Position numbers and translations under genes: made by a program. DNA of 64,000 nucleotides. It comes from Myxococcales bacterium. Its GTDB lineage: Bacteria > Myxococcota_A > Polyangia > Polyangiales > Polyangiaceae. How positions within the stretch are numbered: position 1 is the stretch's first letter; each line of letters opens with the position of its first letter. The notes below the pieces were generated by a model that did no database searches, was not told the origin of the DNA, and worked only from the letters and a program-made list of their open reading frames with translations. Below, in pieces: positions 25,711-34,590 of this stretch. The stretch covers positions 1 through 64,000 of the forward strand of contig JACPVJ010000022.1 in the NCBI GenBank assembly GCA_016191785.1. The letters are read 5' to 3'.

Positions 25711-26568
25711 ATGCCCGCTCCGACGGTGGCCTGGCTCGGCGGCCACATCATCCCGTTCTCCGAAGCCCGCGTGCCGATCGAAGATCGCGGGCTGCAATTC
25801 GGCGAGAGTCTCTACGAGGTCGTCGCCGTCACCGCCCGGGAGCCGCGGCTCCTTGCCGAACACGCGGCACGCATGTCCGAGGCCGCCAAGCTCCTGGGTA
25901 TCGAGGCTGGCGTGCCGCTGCCCGAGGACTGGGCACGCATCGTGCGCGATCTGTTGGCGCGGGAGGCCCTGGACGAAGCCCTGTTCATCGCGCAGGTCAC
26001 CGGTGGCGTCGCGCCCCGGGCGCACGTGCCCGCGGAGCCGCCGGAGCCGACCTTCTTCGCGTACCTGCGACCGTTCCACTTCCCGCGCGCGGCGGACGTG
26101 GCCCGGGGGATCCGCGCCATCACGCGGCCCGACGTGCGGTGGGCGCTGTCGGACTTGAAGACCACCATGCTCTTGCCGGGCGTGATGGCGCGGCGAGAAG
26201 CCCTCGCGCGGGGCGCCGCCGAGGCGCTGTTCGTGGGGGCCGACGGCGTGGTGCACGAGGGCGCCGCGAGCAACGTCTTCATGATCGAGCACGGCCGCCT
26301 GCTCACGCCCGAATCCTCCCATCACCTCTTGCCCGGGTTGACCGGTCCCCTGGTCTCTTCGCTGGCAGCTCACGCGGGGCTCGAGGTCGTCTCGACGTCG
26401 ATCGCCGTCGAGCGACTGCTTCGGGCGGACGAGGTCTTCGTCACGTCGACCACGTTGCTGGTCATGCCCGTCGTCGACATCGACGGGCATGACATCGGGT
26501 CGGGCGACCCTGGTCCGCAAACGTTGGCGCTCGCTCGAGCGTTGCGCGAGCGCTGGAAGCTCGCCTGA
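25711..26568 (+). CDS. Class IV PLP aminotransferase (D-amino acid aminotransferase-like)
   Basis: 285 residues from ATG 25711. The fold-type IV signature is present: PIEDRGLQFGESLYEVV near the start, the PLP Lys150 in SDLKTTMLLPGV, and the phosphate-binding VHEGAASNVFMI with STTLLVMPV at the end. The closest pattern is D-alanine aminotransferase, but branched-chain aminotransferase and aminodeoxychorismate lyase share this fold, so substrate is uncertain. Product could be D-Glu/D-Ala for peptidoglycan. It lies between Kup and a POLLUX-like channel; the 64-base gap and an AGGAG before the next gene suggest an operon with the channel. Confidence 0.85.
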   Translation: MPAPTVAWLGGHIIPFSEARVPIEDRGLQFGESLYEVVAVTAREPRLLAEHAARMSEAAKLLGIEAGVPLPEDWARIVRDLLAREALDEALFIAQVTGGVAPRAHVPAEPPEPTFFAYLRPFHFPRAADVARGIRAITRPDVRWALSDLKTTMLLPGVMARREALARGAAEALFVGADGVVHEGAASNVFMIEHGRLLTPESSHHLLPGLTGPLVSSLAAHAGLEVVSTSIAVERLLRADEVFVTSTTLLVMPVVDIDGHDIGSGDPGPQTLALARALRERWKLA

Positions 26569-26632
26569 TCGCGCTTCTCGGTTGACGCTGGCCGCGTCCA
26601 CGAAAAGGCTGCGCCCCCTTCGAGGAGATGCC

Positions 26633-28582
26633 ATGGCGGTCGAGCGGGGAATGCGTGCGCGGTTTCGCTACCGGTGGGAAGAGTTCCTGAGCGGCGGCGC
26701 CGGAAAGCAGTTGTTCTTTCTGTTCGTGCTGACCATGGCGCTGGTCGTGGTTTTCACCGTCCTCTCGCTCTTGGGCGGTGTGGCTGGCGTCGAGCTGTCC
26801 GAAGGGGGGCTCCTCGACCGCGCTTGGTTCTACTTCACGCGCTTCCTGGACGCCGGCACCATGGGGGGCGATGCGGGCAATCCCAACCGCTTCGTCTCGA
26901 CCATGGCCACGGTCGCCGGCGTCGTGGTGGCCGGTCTGCTCATCTCGTCACTGGCGGGGAACTTCCAGGAGCGGCTCGAAGCGATTCGGCGCGGCATTTC
27001 GCCGGTGATCGAGCACGACCACTTCTTGATCCTCGGCTGGTCCGAGAAGGTCTTCAGCGTCATCGACCAGCTCTCCGAGGCGAACATCGAGGAGGGCCGC
27101 ATCGTCGTGGTGGTGATGGCCGAGCAAGAGAAGGTCGCGATGGAAGAGGCGCTGCGCGACAAGGTGCAGCACCCGAAGCGAGTGAAGCTCGTGGTGCGCA
27201 ACGGCAGCTCGGTGGCGCTCAGCGACCTGGCCAAGGTCAGCTTCGAGCGAGCTCAGTCCATCGTGGTCCTGGTGGACGATGCCCAGCGAGATCAGCCCTA
27301 CCGGGCCGACGGGCGGGTGATCAAGACGCTGATGGCGCTCTACAACCACCCCGACGGCCGGGGCCGAATCGACCAGGTGAAGGTCACCGCCGAGGTGATG
27401 TTGTCCGAGAGTCGCGAGATCGCGCAAATTGCCAGCCGCGGCCGCGCCCAGGTGATCAACACCAACGACATGATCTCGAAGGTCATCTTGCAGACCTCGC
27501 GCATCAGCGGTCTGAGCTTGATCTACGACGAGCTGTTCCGCTTCGAAGGCAACGAGATCCACTACGCGCGCTTCCCCCAGACCGTGGGCCGTCGCTTCGG
27601 CGAGATCGTGCTCGAGTTCCCCAACGCCTGCCTGATTGGCGTGGGCAAGGCCGACGGATCGGGCCACCTGCTCAACCCGCCTGCCGATCACGTGATCGCC
27701 CCCGACGAAGAGCTGTTGCTCGTAGCCGAAGACGACCACATCGCGTGGCAGCCCTATCAGGGGCCGCTGCGCATCGAGCAGATCCAGATCCCGTCGCCCC
27801 CGGCCGCCGACAAGCCCGTCGAGCACCTGCTGGTGCTCGGCTACAACGAGAAGCTCTTCCCCATCTTGAAGGAGTTCGACTCGTACGTCGGGCCCGGGTC
27901 CTCGGTGACCTTGATCAACTCGGTGTCGCTGGAAGAGCGCCAGCGCGAGATTGCCGACAAGTGCGGCGACCTTCAACTCAAGGTGCAGCACCTGGTCGGC
28001 GACTTCACCAACCGCCACATCTTGGAGCAGGTGAACACCGAGCGCTACCCGACGGTGATGGTCCTGGGCGACGCCTCGGACGCCCACGGCATGGACGAGA
28101 GCGAGGCCGCCGACACCCGGGCGATCATTGCACTGCTCTTGCTCCGCGACTTCCGGCACCGCGCCGGGGTCCACGGGCAAGAGGTGTGCAGCGAGATCCT
28201 CGACCCGCGAAACCGCGATCTGGCGGCCACCACCGAGATCAACGACATCGTGATCAGCAACGAGATGGTCAGCATGGTGCTCGCGCAGGTGACGCACGAG
28301 CCCCGCGTGCGCCCCGTGCTCGAGGACCTGTTCCAGTCCGAAGGCAGCGAGATCTACCTGAAGGACCTCGCCCGCTACGTGCCCCCCGGGCACCCGACCA
28401 CCTTCGAGTACCTGATGTTGGCGGCCAAGGCGCGGGGCGAGGTGGCGTTCGGCGTTCAGATCCACGTGAACGACCCGGCGCAGCGCTACGGCATCCACTT
28501 GAACCCGTTCAAGTTCCGCCACGCGCAGATCACACCGAAGCCGGGCGATCGGTTGATCGTGCTCGCCGAGGACGACGGCTGA
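26633..28582 (+). CDS. CASTOR/POLLUX-type ion channel protein
   Basis: 649 residues from ATG 26633, with AGGAG about 6 bases upstream. Two TM segments (LFFLFVLTMALVVVFTVLSL and ATVAGVVVAGLLISSL) flank a pore-like loop, RFLDAGTMGGDAGN. Two regulatory nucleotide-binding (RCK/TrkA-N-like) domains follow, beginning HFLILGWSEKVFSVI and HLLVLGYNEKLFPIL, each with its C-terminal part. This matches the CASTOR/POLLUX family, known from plant nuclear membranes and with many bacterial relatives; K+ or Ca2+ conductance is likely. It lies next to kup across the aminotransferase gene, so the locus looks like an ion-homeostasis cluster. Confidence 0.88.
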   Translation: MAVERGMRARFRYRWEEFLSGGAGKQLFFLFVLTMALVVVFTVLSLLGGVAGVELSEGGLLDRAWFYFTRFLDAGTMGGDAGNPNRFVSTMATVAGVVVAGLLISSLAGNFQERLEAIRRGISPVIEHDHFLILGWSEKVFSVIDQLSEANIEEGRIVVVVMAEQEKVAMEEALRDKVQHPKRVKLVVRNGSSVALSDLAKVSFERAQSIVVLVDDAQRDQPYRADGRVIKTLMALYNHPDGRGRIDQVKVTAEVMLSESREIAQIASRGRAQVINTNDMISKVILQTSRISGLSLIYDELFRFEGNEIHYARFPQTVGRRFGEIVLEFPNACLIGVGKADGSGHLLNPPADHVIAPDEELLLVAEDDHIAWQPYQGPLRIEQIQIPSPPAADKPVEHLLVLGYNEKLFPILKEFDSYVGPGSSVTLINSVSLEERQREIADKCGDLQLKVQHLVGDFTNRHILEQVNTERYPTVMVLGDASDAHGMDESEAADTRAIIALLLLRDFRHRAGVHGQEVCSEILDPRNRDLAATTEINDIVISNEMVSMVLAQVTHEPRVRPVLEDLFQSEGSEIYLKDLARYVPPGHPTTFEYLMLAAKARGEVAFGVQIHVNDPAQRYGIHLNPFKFRHAQITPKPGDRLIVLAEDDG

Positions 28583-28637
28583 TAGCTTCAGGTCGAGCTC
28601 GGCGAGCTCGCGCTGCGCCCGGCGGCCGCCCGGGTGC

Positions 28638-28643
28638 TAAGCT
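28638..28643 (+). promoter_or_regulatory. TAAGCT -10-like box
   Basis: TAAGCT lies 19 bases before ATG 28663, further than most boxes of this kind in the window. A short leader of about 12 bases would result. Confidence 0.3.
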
Positions 28644-28662
28644 CGCTGACCCCGGCAGAGCA

Positions 28663-30708
28663 ATGCGCTTCGCGTTTGGTATCAGTGCCCTGTGCACCCT
28701 CTTGGCGACCGGCTGCGGCGGTGATCCCGAACCGTGCTCCGACTGCGACGGCACCCGGCTGGTGATGGATCTGGCCGCCGATCTGACGAAGCCCGAGCGG
28801 TTCTACGACGTGCCGTATCCCAGCGACCTCCGCCTCGACGCCGACGGCCACCCGATCCTCGACGGGTTTCCGAACCCGAACGAGGTGTTCATCCTCGGCG
28901 GGCTCGCGGCGAACGCCGAAGAGGCCAAGGGCTTCCCGGTGATCCCGGTGGCGCACCTCCGGTTCACCGCGCCGCTCGCGGTCCAGAGCTCCGAGACGGT
29001 GATTGCCGCCGACGCCGGCTCGCCCGTGCTCTTGGTGGACGTGGATCCGGCTTCGCCCGAGCGCGGCCGGCTGGTGCCGACCCTGGCCGAGAGCGCGGAG
29101 CCCGACCTCTACACCGCCGAGAACGTCCTGTCGGTGGCAGCGCGCCCGGGGTTCGTGCTGCGGCCCCACACCCGCTATGCGGTGGTCGTGCAAAGTCAGC
29201 TGGGCGGCGCCGACGGTCGGCCGCTCGCCCAGGCCTCGGTGCTCGCCCGGCTGGCGAAGCGAGCGCCCCGCGGCGAGGCCGAGCAGCGCGCGGACGAGCT
29301 GTATGCTCCGCTCTGGGAGACGCTCGACACCCTCGGGGTCGAGCGCGCAAACGTGGCGGGCGCGACAGTGTTCACCACCGGGGACGTCGTCGCCGAGCAA
29401 GCCGCGCTGAGCCAGGCCGTCGTCGACGCGTACGACGTGACCCTGACCGGGCTGAAGGAACACGTGGACGCCGAGCTCGGGGAGCTCTGCGTGCTCGAGG
29501 GCAACGTCGAGTATCCGCAGTTTCAGGCCGGCAAGCCGCCGTACAACACCGAAGGTCACTTCGTGCTCGGTGGCGACGGGTTGCCCGTGCTGCAGCGCAA
29601 AGAGATCGCGCCGATCAAGATCGTCCTGCCCAAGACGCCGATGCCTCCCGGCGGCTATCCGCTGATGGTCAACATCCACGGCTCCGGCGGCTTCAGCATC
29701 GCGATGGTGCGCCCGGTGGGGGACGACGGCCAGCCCGGCGGGCCGATCGGACCCGCGTTCCCCTACGCTGCGCAGGGCATCGCCATGGCGGGCAGCGCCA
29801 TGCCGCTCAACCCCGAGCGCTTTCCGGGGGCGTCGGAGACGGCCTACCTGAACGCCAACAACTTGGCGGCGATGCGCGACACGTTCCGCCAGGGGCAGAT
29901 CGAGCTTCGGTTGTTCGTCGAGGCGCTGGCCAAGCTGAAGATCGAGCCGGCCGCGCTCGGCACCTGCACCGGGCCGACCCTGCCGACGGGCGTCACCCAC
30001 TTCCGCTTCGACCCGAAGCAGCTGCTGGTCACCGGGCAATCGATGGGCGGCATGTACACCAACATGATCGCGGCCACCGAGCCGAGCCTCTTGCTCGCGG
30101 TGCCCACTGGCGCGGGCGGGCTCTGGCCCCACTTCATCGTGCATACCCCGCTCCAGGGCGGGAAGTTCACCGGGTTCCTGAAGTTGATCTTGGGCACCGA
30201 CGTGAAGCTCACTCATCTGCACCCGGTGCTGGGGCTCGGCGCGGCCGCGCTGGAAGCCGCCGATCCGTTCGCGTATGCGCCACGCATCGCGCGTCGGCCG
30301 CTGCCGGGGCATCCCGTCCGGCCGGTCTTCGATCCCGTGGCCCCCGACGACAGCTACTTCGCCCAGGTCACCTACGACGCCATCGCGCTGGCGTACGGGC
30401 ACCAGCAGGCCGGGTCCGAGCTCTGGCCCGCCATGCAGCAGGCCTTGGCGCTGAACGAGCTCGACGGGCTCCTCCCGTTTCCGGTCATGAACAACCGCAA
30501 GAGCGAAGGCGGCGCCGCGTACACCGGGGTGGTGGCGCAGTACGCGCCGAAGGCGCTGCCCGGCGAGGCGAAGGCCGACGGCCATGCCATCTACTCGCAT
30601 CGCGACGACTTGAAGTTTCAGTACGCCTGCTTCGCGGCATCGTTCCTGAAGACCGGCAGCGCCACGCTGCTCGCCCCGAAAGCGGACTGGAAAGCGGCCT
30701 GCCCCTGA
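28663..30708 (+). CDS. Alpha/beta hydrolase lipoprotein
   Basis: 681 residues from ATG 28663. The signal peptide ends TLLATGC (Cys19), then CGGDPEPCSDCDG. The N-terminal 270 residues are beta-rich, with FYDVPYPSDLRLDADG and RPHTRYAVVV segments recalling Ig-like domains found before secreted hydrolases. The hydrolase part has an oxyanion loop, MVNIHGSGGF, and a nucleophile elbow, TGQSMGGMYT (Ser in GQSMG). The catalytic Asp/His are not assigned with certainty. Probably a cell-surface esterase or lipase; substrate unknown. It ends 1 base from the convergent DUF4345 gene. Confidence 0.82.
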   Translation: MRFAFGISALCTLLATGCGGDPEPCSDCDGTRLVMDLAADLTKPERFYDVPYPSDLRLDADGHPILDGFPNPNEVFILGGLAANAEEAKGFPVIPVAHLRFTAPLAVQSSETVIAADAGSPVLLVDVDPASPERGRLVPTLAESAEPDLYTAENVLSVAARPGFVLRPHTRYAVVVQSQLGGADGRPLAQASVLARLAKRAPRGEAEQRADELYAPLWETLDTLGVERANVAGATVFTTGDVVAEQAALSQAVVDAYDVTLTGLKEHVDAELGELCVLEGNVEYPQFQAGKPPYNTEGHFVLGGDGLPVLQRKEIAPIKIVLPKTPMPPGGYPLMVNIHGSGGFSIAMVRPVGDDGQPGGPIGPAFPYAAQGIAMAGSAMPLNPERFPGASETAYLNANNLAAMRDTFRQGQIELRLFVEALAKLKIEPAALGTCTGPTLPTGVTHFRFDPKQLLVTGQSMGGMYTNMIAATEPSLLLAVPTGAGGLWPHFIVHTPLQGGKFTGFLKLILGTDVKLTHLHPVLGLGAAALEAADPFAYAPRIARRPLPGHPVRPVFDPVAPDDSYFAQVTYDAIALAYGHQQAGSELWPAMQQALALNELDGLLPFPVMNNRKSEGGAAYTGVVAQYAPKALPGEAKADGHAIYSHRDDLKFQYACFAASFLKTGSATLLAPKADWKAACP

Positions 30709-30709
30709 G

Positions 30710-31237
30710 TCAGAGCTTGCTGCGCTTCGTCGCGTCCATCGGCAGCGTGCGCTCGATGGGCTGGGTCTTCTCGATGAGCAGGGTCTTCTCGGCCTTCGAG
30801 AGCAGAGCGCCCTCGTCGGACTGTGCCTCGCCTTGCCCCTGCTTGATTTTCATCAGCCCGAAGCCAGCCGCCACGACTCCGGCGAGCTCGATGGCCAGGA
30901 ACACCAGCACCATCGCGCCAGGCCAGCCCTCCGCGGTCAGTGCGTAGATCCGAGCGCCGAACACGCCCAGGAGCGACAAGAGGGCGCACAAGAGGCCGGG
31001 CAGCTGCCACTCGCGCCGCATGGCCGTGACCGCCAGGAACACGCCGAGCCCGAGCTGGACACCCCCGTAGAACGCCCGCAGCTCGACCAGACCGAGGCGG
31101 CTGGTGGTCGACACGTCGGCGTAGGCGGCGAGCTTTTGGGGAGCCAGCAGGAACGCCACGCCGAAGGCGATGAAGCCCGCGGCGAGTGCCAAGAGCACCA
31201 CGCGCGGGGTGCCCGACGTGGGCTCGGATTCGGCCAT
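30710..31237 (-). CDS. DUF4345-type membrane protein
   Basis: 175 residues. Four TM segments at about 12-30, 52-72, 80-100 and 108-130; the second is preceded by VELRAFYGGVQLGLG, the signature of DUF4345. A charged tail of 45 residues with Glu/Lys repeats (EKTLLIEKTQPIERTLP) follows. The family has no known function. A TAGAGT box ends 6 bases before the ATG. The gene diverges from rsgA across 66 bases and converges on the hydrolase lipoprotein. Confidence 0.82.
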   Translation of the reverse strand: MAESEPTSGTPRVVLLALAAGFIAFGVAFLLAPQKLAAYADVSTTSRLGLVELRAFYGGVQLGLGVFLAVTAMRREWQLPGLLCALLSLLGVFGARIYALTAEGWPGAMVLVFLAIELAGVVAAGFGLMKIKQGQGEAQSDEGALLSKAEKTLLIEKTQPIERTLPMDATKRSKL

Positions 31238-31243
31238 GGCGGG

Positions 31244-31249
31244 ACTCTA
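31244..31249 (-). promoter_or_regulatory. TAGAGT -10-like box for the DUF4345 gene
   Basis: On the minus strand, TAGAGT ends 6 bases before ATG 31237, the spacing expected for a leaderless transcript. Confidence 0.42.
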
Positions 31250-31272
31250 GGGCAGGTCGCGCTCGGGTGCGA

Positions 31273-31278
31273 TAGCAT
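31273..31278 (+). promoter_or_regulatory. TAGCAT -10-like box for rsgA
   Basis: TAGCAT lies 25 bases before ATG 31304 and overlaps an alternative in-frame ATG at 31277; if it is a promoter, the 31304 start is the real one. It faces the DUF4345 box across 23 bases. Confidence 0.35.
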
Positions 31279-31303
31279 GCGCGAGCGTGCACGTGCCGCC
31301 CCG

Positions 31304-32281
31304 ATGACGCTCGCAGATATCGGCTTCGATGCAGAGTTCGAGCAGGCGTTTGCCGCGCTCGCGGTCGCGCCCGGCTTTGCGGGTCGGGTGACCCGCATCG
31401 ACGCGGATCAGGCCCAACTCGTCACCGACTCCGGCGAGGCAACTGCCCGCGTGCCCCGCCGGGTGGTCCGGGTCGAGCCCGGGCGCCCGGTCACCGGGGA
31501 CTGGGTCGCGTGCTCGGCGAGCGCCGAGCCCGTGGTTTCTGCCGTGTTGCCCCGGCGGTCCGAGCTGGTGCGCCGCGCTGCTGGCCGGCGCGCGCGGCCC
31601 CAGGTGCTGTGCACCAACGTCGACGTGCTGTTCGTGGTGATGGGCCTCGACGGCGACTTCAACCTGCGTCGGCTCGAGCGCTACCTCACGCTCGCGGCCG
31701 ACGGTCGAATGAAGCCGGTGGTGCTGCTGACCAAGGCCGGCCTGTGTGCCGACCCCGCGGCTCGTGCCGCCGAGGCGCGGGGGGTGGCGTGCGGCGTCGA
31801 CGTGTACGCCATCGACGTCCTGGCGGGCATCGAGACCGACGCGCCCGTGCGCCACCTGGGCCCGGGGATCACCGCGGCCGCCGTCGGCTCTTCGGGCGCT
31901 GGCAAGTCCACGCTGGTGAACTTCCTGATGGGGTCTGACCGGATGCGCGTCGACGCGGTGCGTGCTCACGACGATCGCGGCAAGCACACCACCACCCATC
32001 GCGAGCTGATGTTGCTGCCGCAGGGCGGCGCCATCATCGACACTCCGGGGATGCGCGAGCTGGGGCTCTGGGCCGAGGGCGAGGCGCTCGAGACGGCCTT
32101 CCCTGACGTGATCGCGCTCTCGTCTGGTTGCCGGTTCCGCGACTGCCGGCACCAGACCGAGCCGGGCTGCGCCCTGCGGGCCGCGGTCCAGAAGGGCGGC
32201 CTCGACGCCGCCCGACTCGCGAGCTACATCGCGCTCGGCAAGGAGCTGGAGCGCCGGTCCAACCCCACCCGGCGAGGCTGA
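31304..32281 (+). CDS. rsgA: Ribosome small subunit-dependent GTPase RsgA
   Basis: 325 residues from ATG 31304; ATG 31277 in the same frame would add nine. It shows the circularly permuted GTPase order: an N-terminal OB fold, a G4-like LLTKAG, then G1 GSSGAGKST, switch RGKHTTTH, and G3 DTPGM. The C-terminal zinc knuckle CRFRDCRHQTEPGC is characteristic. RsgA releases late assembly factors from the 30S subunit in the cytoplasm. Canonical G4 has TKxD; here Asp is replaced (TKAG), a small deviation. The next gene begins 6 bases later. Confidence 0.93.
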   Translation: MTLADIGFDAEFEQAFAALAVAPGFAGRVTRIDADQAQLVTDSGEATARVPRRVVRVEPGRPVTGDWVACSASAEPVVSAVLPRRSELVRRAAGRRARPQVLCTNVDVLFVVMGLDGDFNLRRLERYLTLAADGRMKPVVLLTKAGLCADPAARAAEARGVACGVDVYAIDVLAGIETDAPVRHLGPGITAAAVGSSGAGKSTLVNFLMGSDRMRVDAVRAHDDRGKHTTTHRELMLLPQGGAIIDTPGMRELGLWAEGEALETAFPDVIALSSGCRFRDCRHQTEPGCALRAAVQKGGLDAARLASYIALGKELERRSNPTRRG

Positions 32282-32287
32282 CGTCGC

Positions 32288-33709
32288 ATGGCAGAGAACC
32301 AGTGGCGCTGGATTGGGACCGACGGGTTCGAGTACACCGGCAACCTCGAGAAGCTTCAGGCGGCGGTGCGTGATGGCGGTGTCTCTCCGACCTGCATGGT
32401 CTCGTCGACCCTCATGGAGGGCTGGTTGCCGGCCTCCGAGGTCCCCGAGCTCGGGGCGCACGATGCCCCGCTTCCCGCGTTCAAGGTCGAGGACGAAGCG
32501 CCGACCATGCGCGACAACCCGCTGCCCGAACCGCCGCTGATCGAACCCGAGCCCCCCACCGCGCGCCGGGGCGCTGCGAAGGGGTCGAGCGCGCCTTGGG
32601 TCATGGCTGTCGTCGTGCTCGGGCTGGCCGTGCTGGGCGCGATCGGGGGTGTCTCGCTGTGGCTCGCCCGCCGTCCCCAGGCAATGCCTCGGGCATCGGC
32701 GTCAGCGGCTGCCTCGGCGGCGGTCGCGCCCCCGCCGCCGCTGAGTCGCACCTGCGCCGCCGGGCGCGCGCGGCTGATCTCGAAGCCCGCCTACGGAAAG
32801 GTGCCGCTCGAGGTCGCCGCGGTGGGTCAGGGCCGCGTCGCCGTGGGGTTCGCGCGCACCCGGGCCGAGGCCGAGGTGGTGGTGCTTGCCGCCGAGTCCT
32901 TGGACGAGCACAGCAAGAAGCGACAGCCCAGCAAGGCCACCGTGACGGGGGCGCAGCCGCTGCTCCGGGGCGATGGCGTCGAGTTGGTGCTCGACACCGA
33001 AGAGTCCAACCTCGCCGATGCGCGCACCATCCTGGGCGACGACCCCTTGCGGATCGGGGCCGCACCACGAGGAATTGCCCGGAGGGCAGGGGACAGCGAG
33101 CCGGACGTGATCTGGCCATTGAACGAGCGAGAGCTCACCCCGGTCCGAGTCGAGAGCCATCCGACGGCCGGTCACTTCGTCGCGCTCCGCGCCGGCGGGC
33201 AATCCGGCAAGGTGCTCGCAGGGTGGCTCGGCCGAAACGGCGAGAAGTCCACCGACCTCGTCGCACCCGAGCTGCCCAAGGTAGCGGTCGGCACGCCCAC
33301 GCCGGTGGTGAGCCGGGGCAGCGCGCTGATCTTGGTCGCTGCCAAGGCCAGCGACTCGGACGACTACCAGCTGTTCGCCGGCAAGTCCCCGGTCGGGAAG
33401 GTCCCCGAGCGTTTCGCGCCCGTCGCGCTGGGCCCGGGGGGCGCCCGGATCTCACCGGCGGCCGTCGCCCTCGGCGATCGCGGCTGGCTCTTGCAGTGGA
33501 CCGAACGCACCCCCGCCGGTCACGTGGTCAAGCTGCGTGTGCTCGACGAGGCGCTCGCTCCGGTGGGCGAGGCCATCGCCGTTTCGCCTCAGGGGGCAGA
33601 CGCCGGCCAGGGCCGCGTGTGGCTCGAGGGGGACCGAGCGGTCTCGTTCTTTCTGGTCTCGACCGGCGAGCAGCACGAGCTCTGGGCCGCGCCGCTCAGC
33701 TGCAAGTGA
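32288..33709 (+). CDS. Membrane protein with GYF_2-like N-terminus and periplasmic domain
   Basis: 473 residues. The first 55 residues, WRWIGTDGFEYTGNLEK to EGWLPASEV, resemble the GYF_2/DUF4339 module (G-x-x-G with a Trp-Leu-Pro ending), a cytoplasmic peptide-binding fold. A Pro/Glu linker precedes one TM segment near 100-122 (WVMAVVVLGLAVLGAIGGVSLWL). The outer part of about 320 residues is beta-rich and may be a propeller, but no repeat is clear enough to name. The gene is 6 bases after rsgA and likely co-transcribed, though a functional link is not apparent. Confidence 0.7.
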   Translation: MAENQWRWIGTDGFEYTGNLEKLQAAVRDGGVSPTCMVSSTLMEGWLPASEVPELGAHDAPLPAFKVEDEAPTMRDNPLPEPPLIEPEPPTARRGAAKGSSAPWVMAVVVLGLAVLGAIGGVSLWLARRPQAMPRASASAAASAAVAPPPPLSRTCAAGRARLISKPAYGKVPLEVAAVGQGRVAVGFARTRAEAEVVVLAAESLDEHSKKRQPSKATVTGAQPLLRGDGVELVLDTEESNLADARTILGDDPLRIGAAPRGIARRAGDSEPDVIWPLNERELTPVRVESHPTAGHFVALRAGGQSGKVLAGWLGRNGEKSTDLVAPELPKVAVGTPTPVVSRGSALILVAAKASDSDDYQLFAGKSPVGKVPERFAPVALGPGGARISPAAVALGDRGWLLQWTERTPAGHVVKLRVLDEALAPVGEAIAVSPQGADAGQGRVWLEGDRAVSFFLVSTGEQHELWAAPLSCK

Positions 33710-33712
33710 GGC

Positions 33713-34540
33713 TCAGGGCTTCGGCGCGTAGAACCACTTCGGGCCCTTGCATGACGCGCCCGCGCCGTCGCAGGCGGTGACCGCGCCGCTCTTGCGGAAC
33801 CCATCGAACAGAGTGGCCTGGAGCTCGGCGTCGTTGTTGCACACGTGGTAGTCGGCCAGGGTCTCTTTTGCGGCGGCGACGATCTTGCCGAGCGCCTCAT
33901 CGAAGCCCGAGGCCCAGTCGAAGCCCGAGGCCCAGGTGCAGCTCGGCAGCGCCGCGAGCACGCCGGCGATGTCACCGGCCTTCAGCTTCTGCACGAGCCC
34001 TGCAGCGTCGACCGCGCCCGTGCAGGTGAGGTGCGCCATCACATACCCTTCGATTTCGGCCACCAGCTTCTGCACCGCGGCGTCGCCCAGGGAGTCCATG
34101 CTCAAGAACTGGGTCCCGCACTCGCAGCCGTCGTAGGCGGTGAGCAGCGCCTGGAGCTCGCTCCACGTCGCCGTCGCCTGCATCGTGCCGACGTCGACCA
34201 AGAACACCGCGCCGGTGCCGTCCTTGTCCCCGGGCTTGGTGCCGTGGTTCTCGCGAAACGCGGTCTTCACGAGCTGCCCGCCGCAGCTCACGTTGATCTG
34301 CGTCGTGGTGTGCGGCGGCCAGAGATCACTGCTGCGGCCTGCGGTCTCTTTGTAGGCGTCCTTCTGGAGCCAGGTGAAGGTGGCGGTGCAGCTCTCGGTC
34401 CCGGCCACGCCGCCTCCGCCGCCCGAGCCGCCTCCGGTGCCCCCCGCGCCGCCGGCTGCGTCGCCGCCGCCGTCGTCCGACGAGCAGCTGGCGAGGGTGA
34501 ATGCCGAAAAGACCAAGGCAGGCCAGAGCGAAGCGCGCAT
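33713..34540 (-). CDS. Lipoprotein with Gly-rich stalk, unknown domain
   Basis: 275 residues. The signal peptide ends FTLASC (Cys19) followed by SSDDGGG and a Gly stalk to about 48. The body has eight or more Cys (CTATF, VSCGG, CECGTQF, LTCTG, PSCTW, HVCNN, CDGAGASC), suggesting a disulphide-bonded extracellular fold. No family is recognised. A local tandem duplication gives WASGFDWASGFD near residue 210. A TAGGCT box ends 6 bases before the ATG. It converges on the GYF_2-like gene with a 3-base gap. Confidence 0.72.
   Translation of the reverse strand: MRASLWPALVFSAFTLASCSSDDGGGDAAGGAGGTGGGSGGGGGVAGTESCTATFTWLQKDAYKETAGRSSDLWPPHTTTQINVSCGGQLVKTAFRENHGTKPGDKDGTGAVFLVDVGTMQATATWSELQALLTAYDGCECGTQFLSMDSLGDAAVQKLVAEIEGYVMAHLTCTGAVDAAGLVQKLKAGDIAGVLAALPSCTWASGFDWASGFDEALGKIVAAAKETLADYHVCNNDAELQATLFDGFRKSGAVTACDGAGASCKGPKWFYAPKP
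33901..33936. repeat. 18-bp tandem duplication
   Basis: Two 18-base copies differing only at the last base lie head to tail and duplicate the hexapeptide WASGFD in the encoded lipoprotein. The near identity suggests a recent event. Confidence 0.8.
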
Positions 34541-34546
34541 GGGCGC

Positions 34547-34552
34547 AGCCTA
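34547..34552 (-). promoter_or_regulatory. TAGGCT -10-like box
   Basis: On the minus strand, TAGGCT ends 6 bases before ATG 34540, the spacing expected for a leaderless transcript. Confidence 0.42.
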
Positions 34553-34590
34553 GATCGGAACGGTGACGCTTGCTCGGTGTCTTGCTCGGC

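Noticed and set aside
23296-26634. A 1112-residue minus-strand frame covering kup and neighbours
   Set aside because: Arg/Ala/Gly-rich translation without recognisable domains; it overlaps the well-supported kup and aminotransferase frames.
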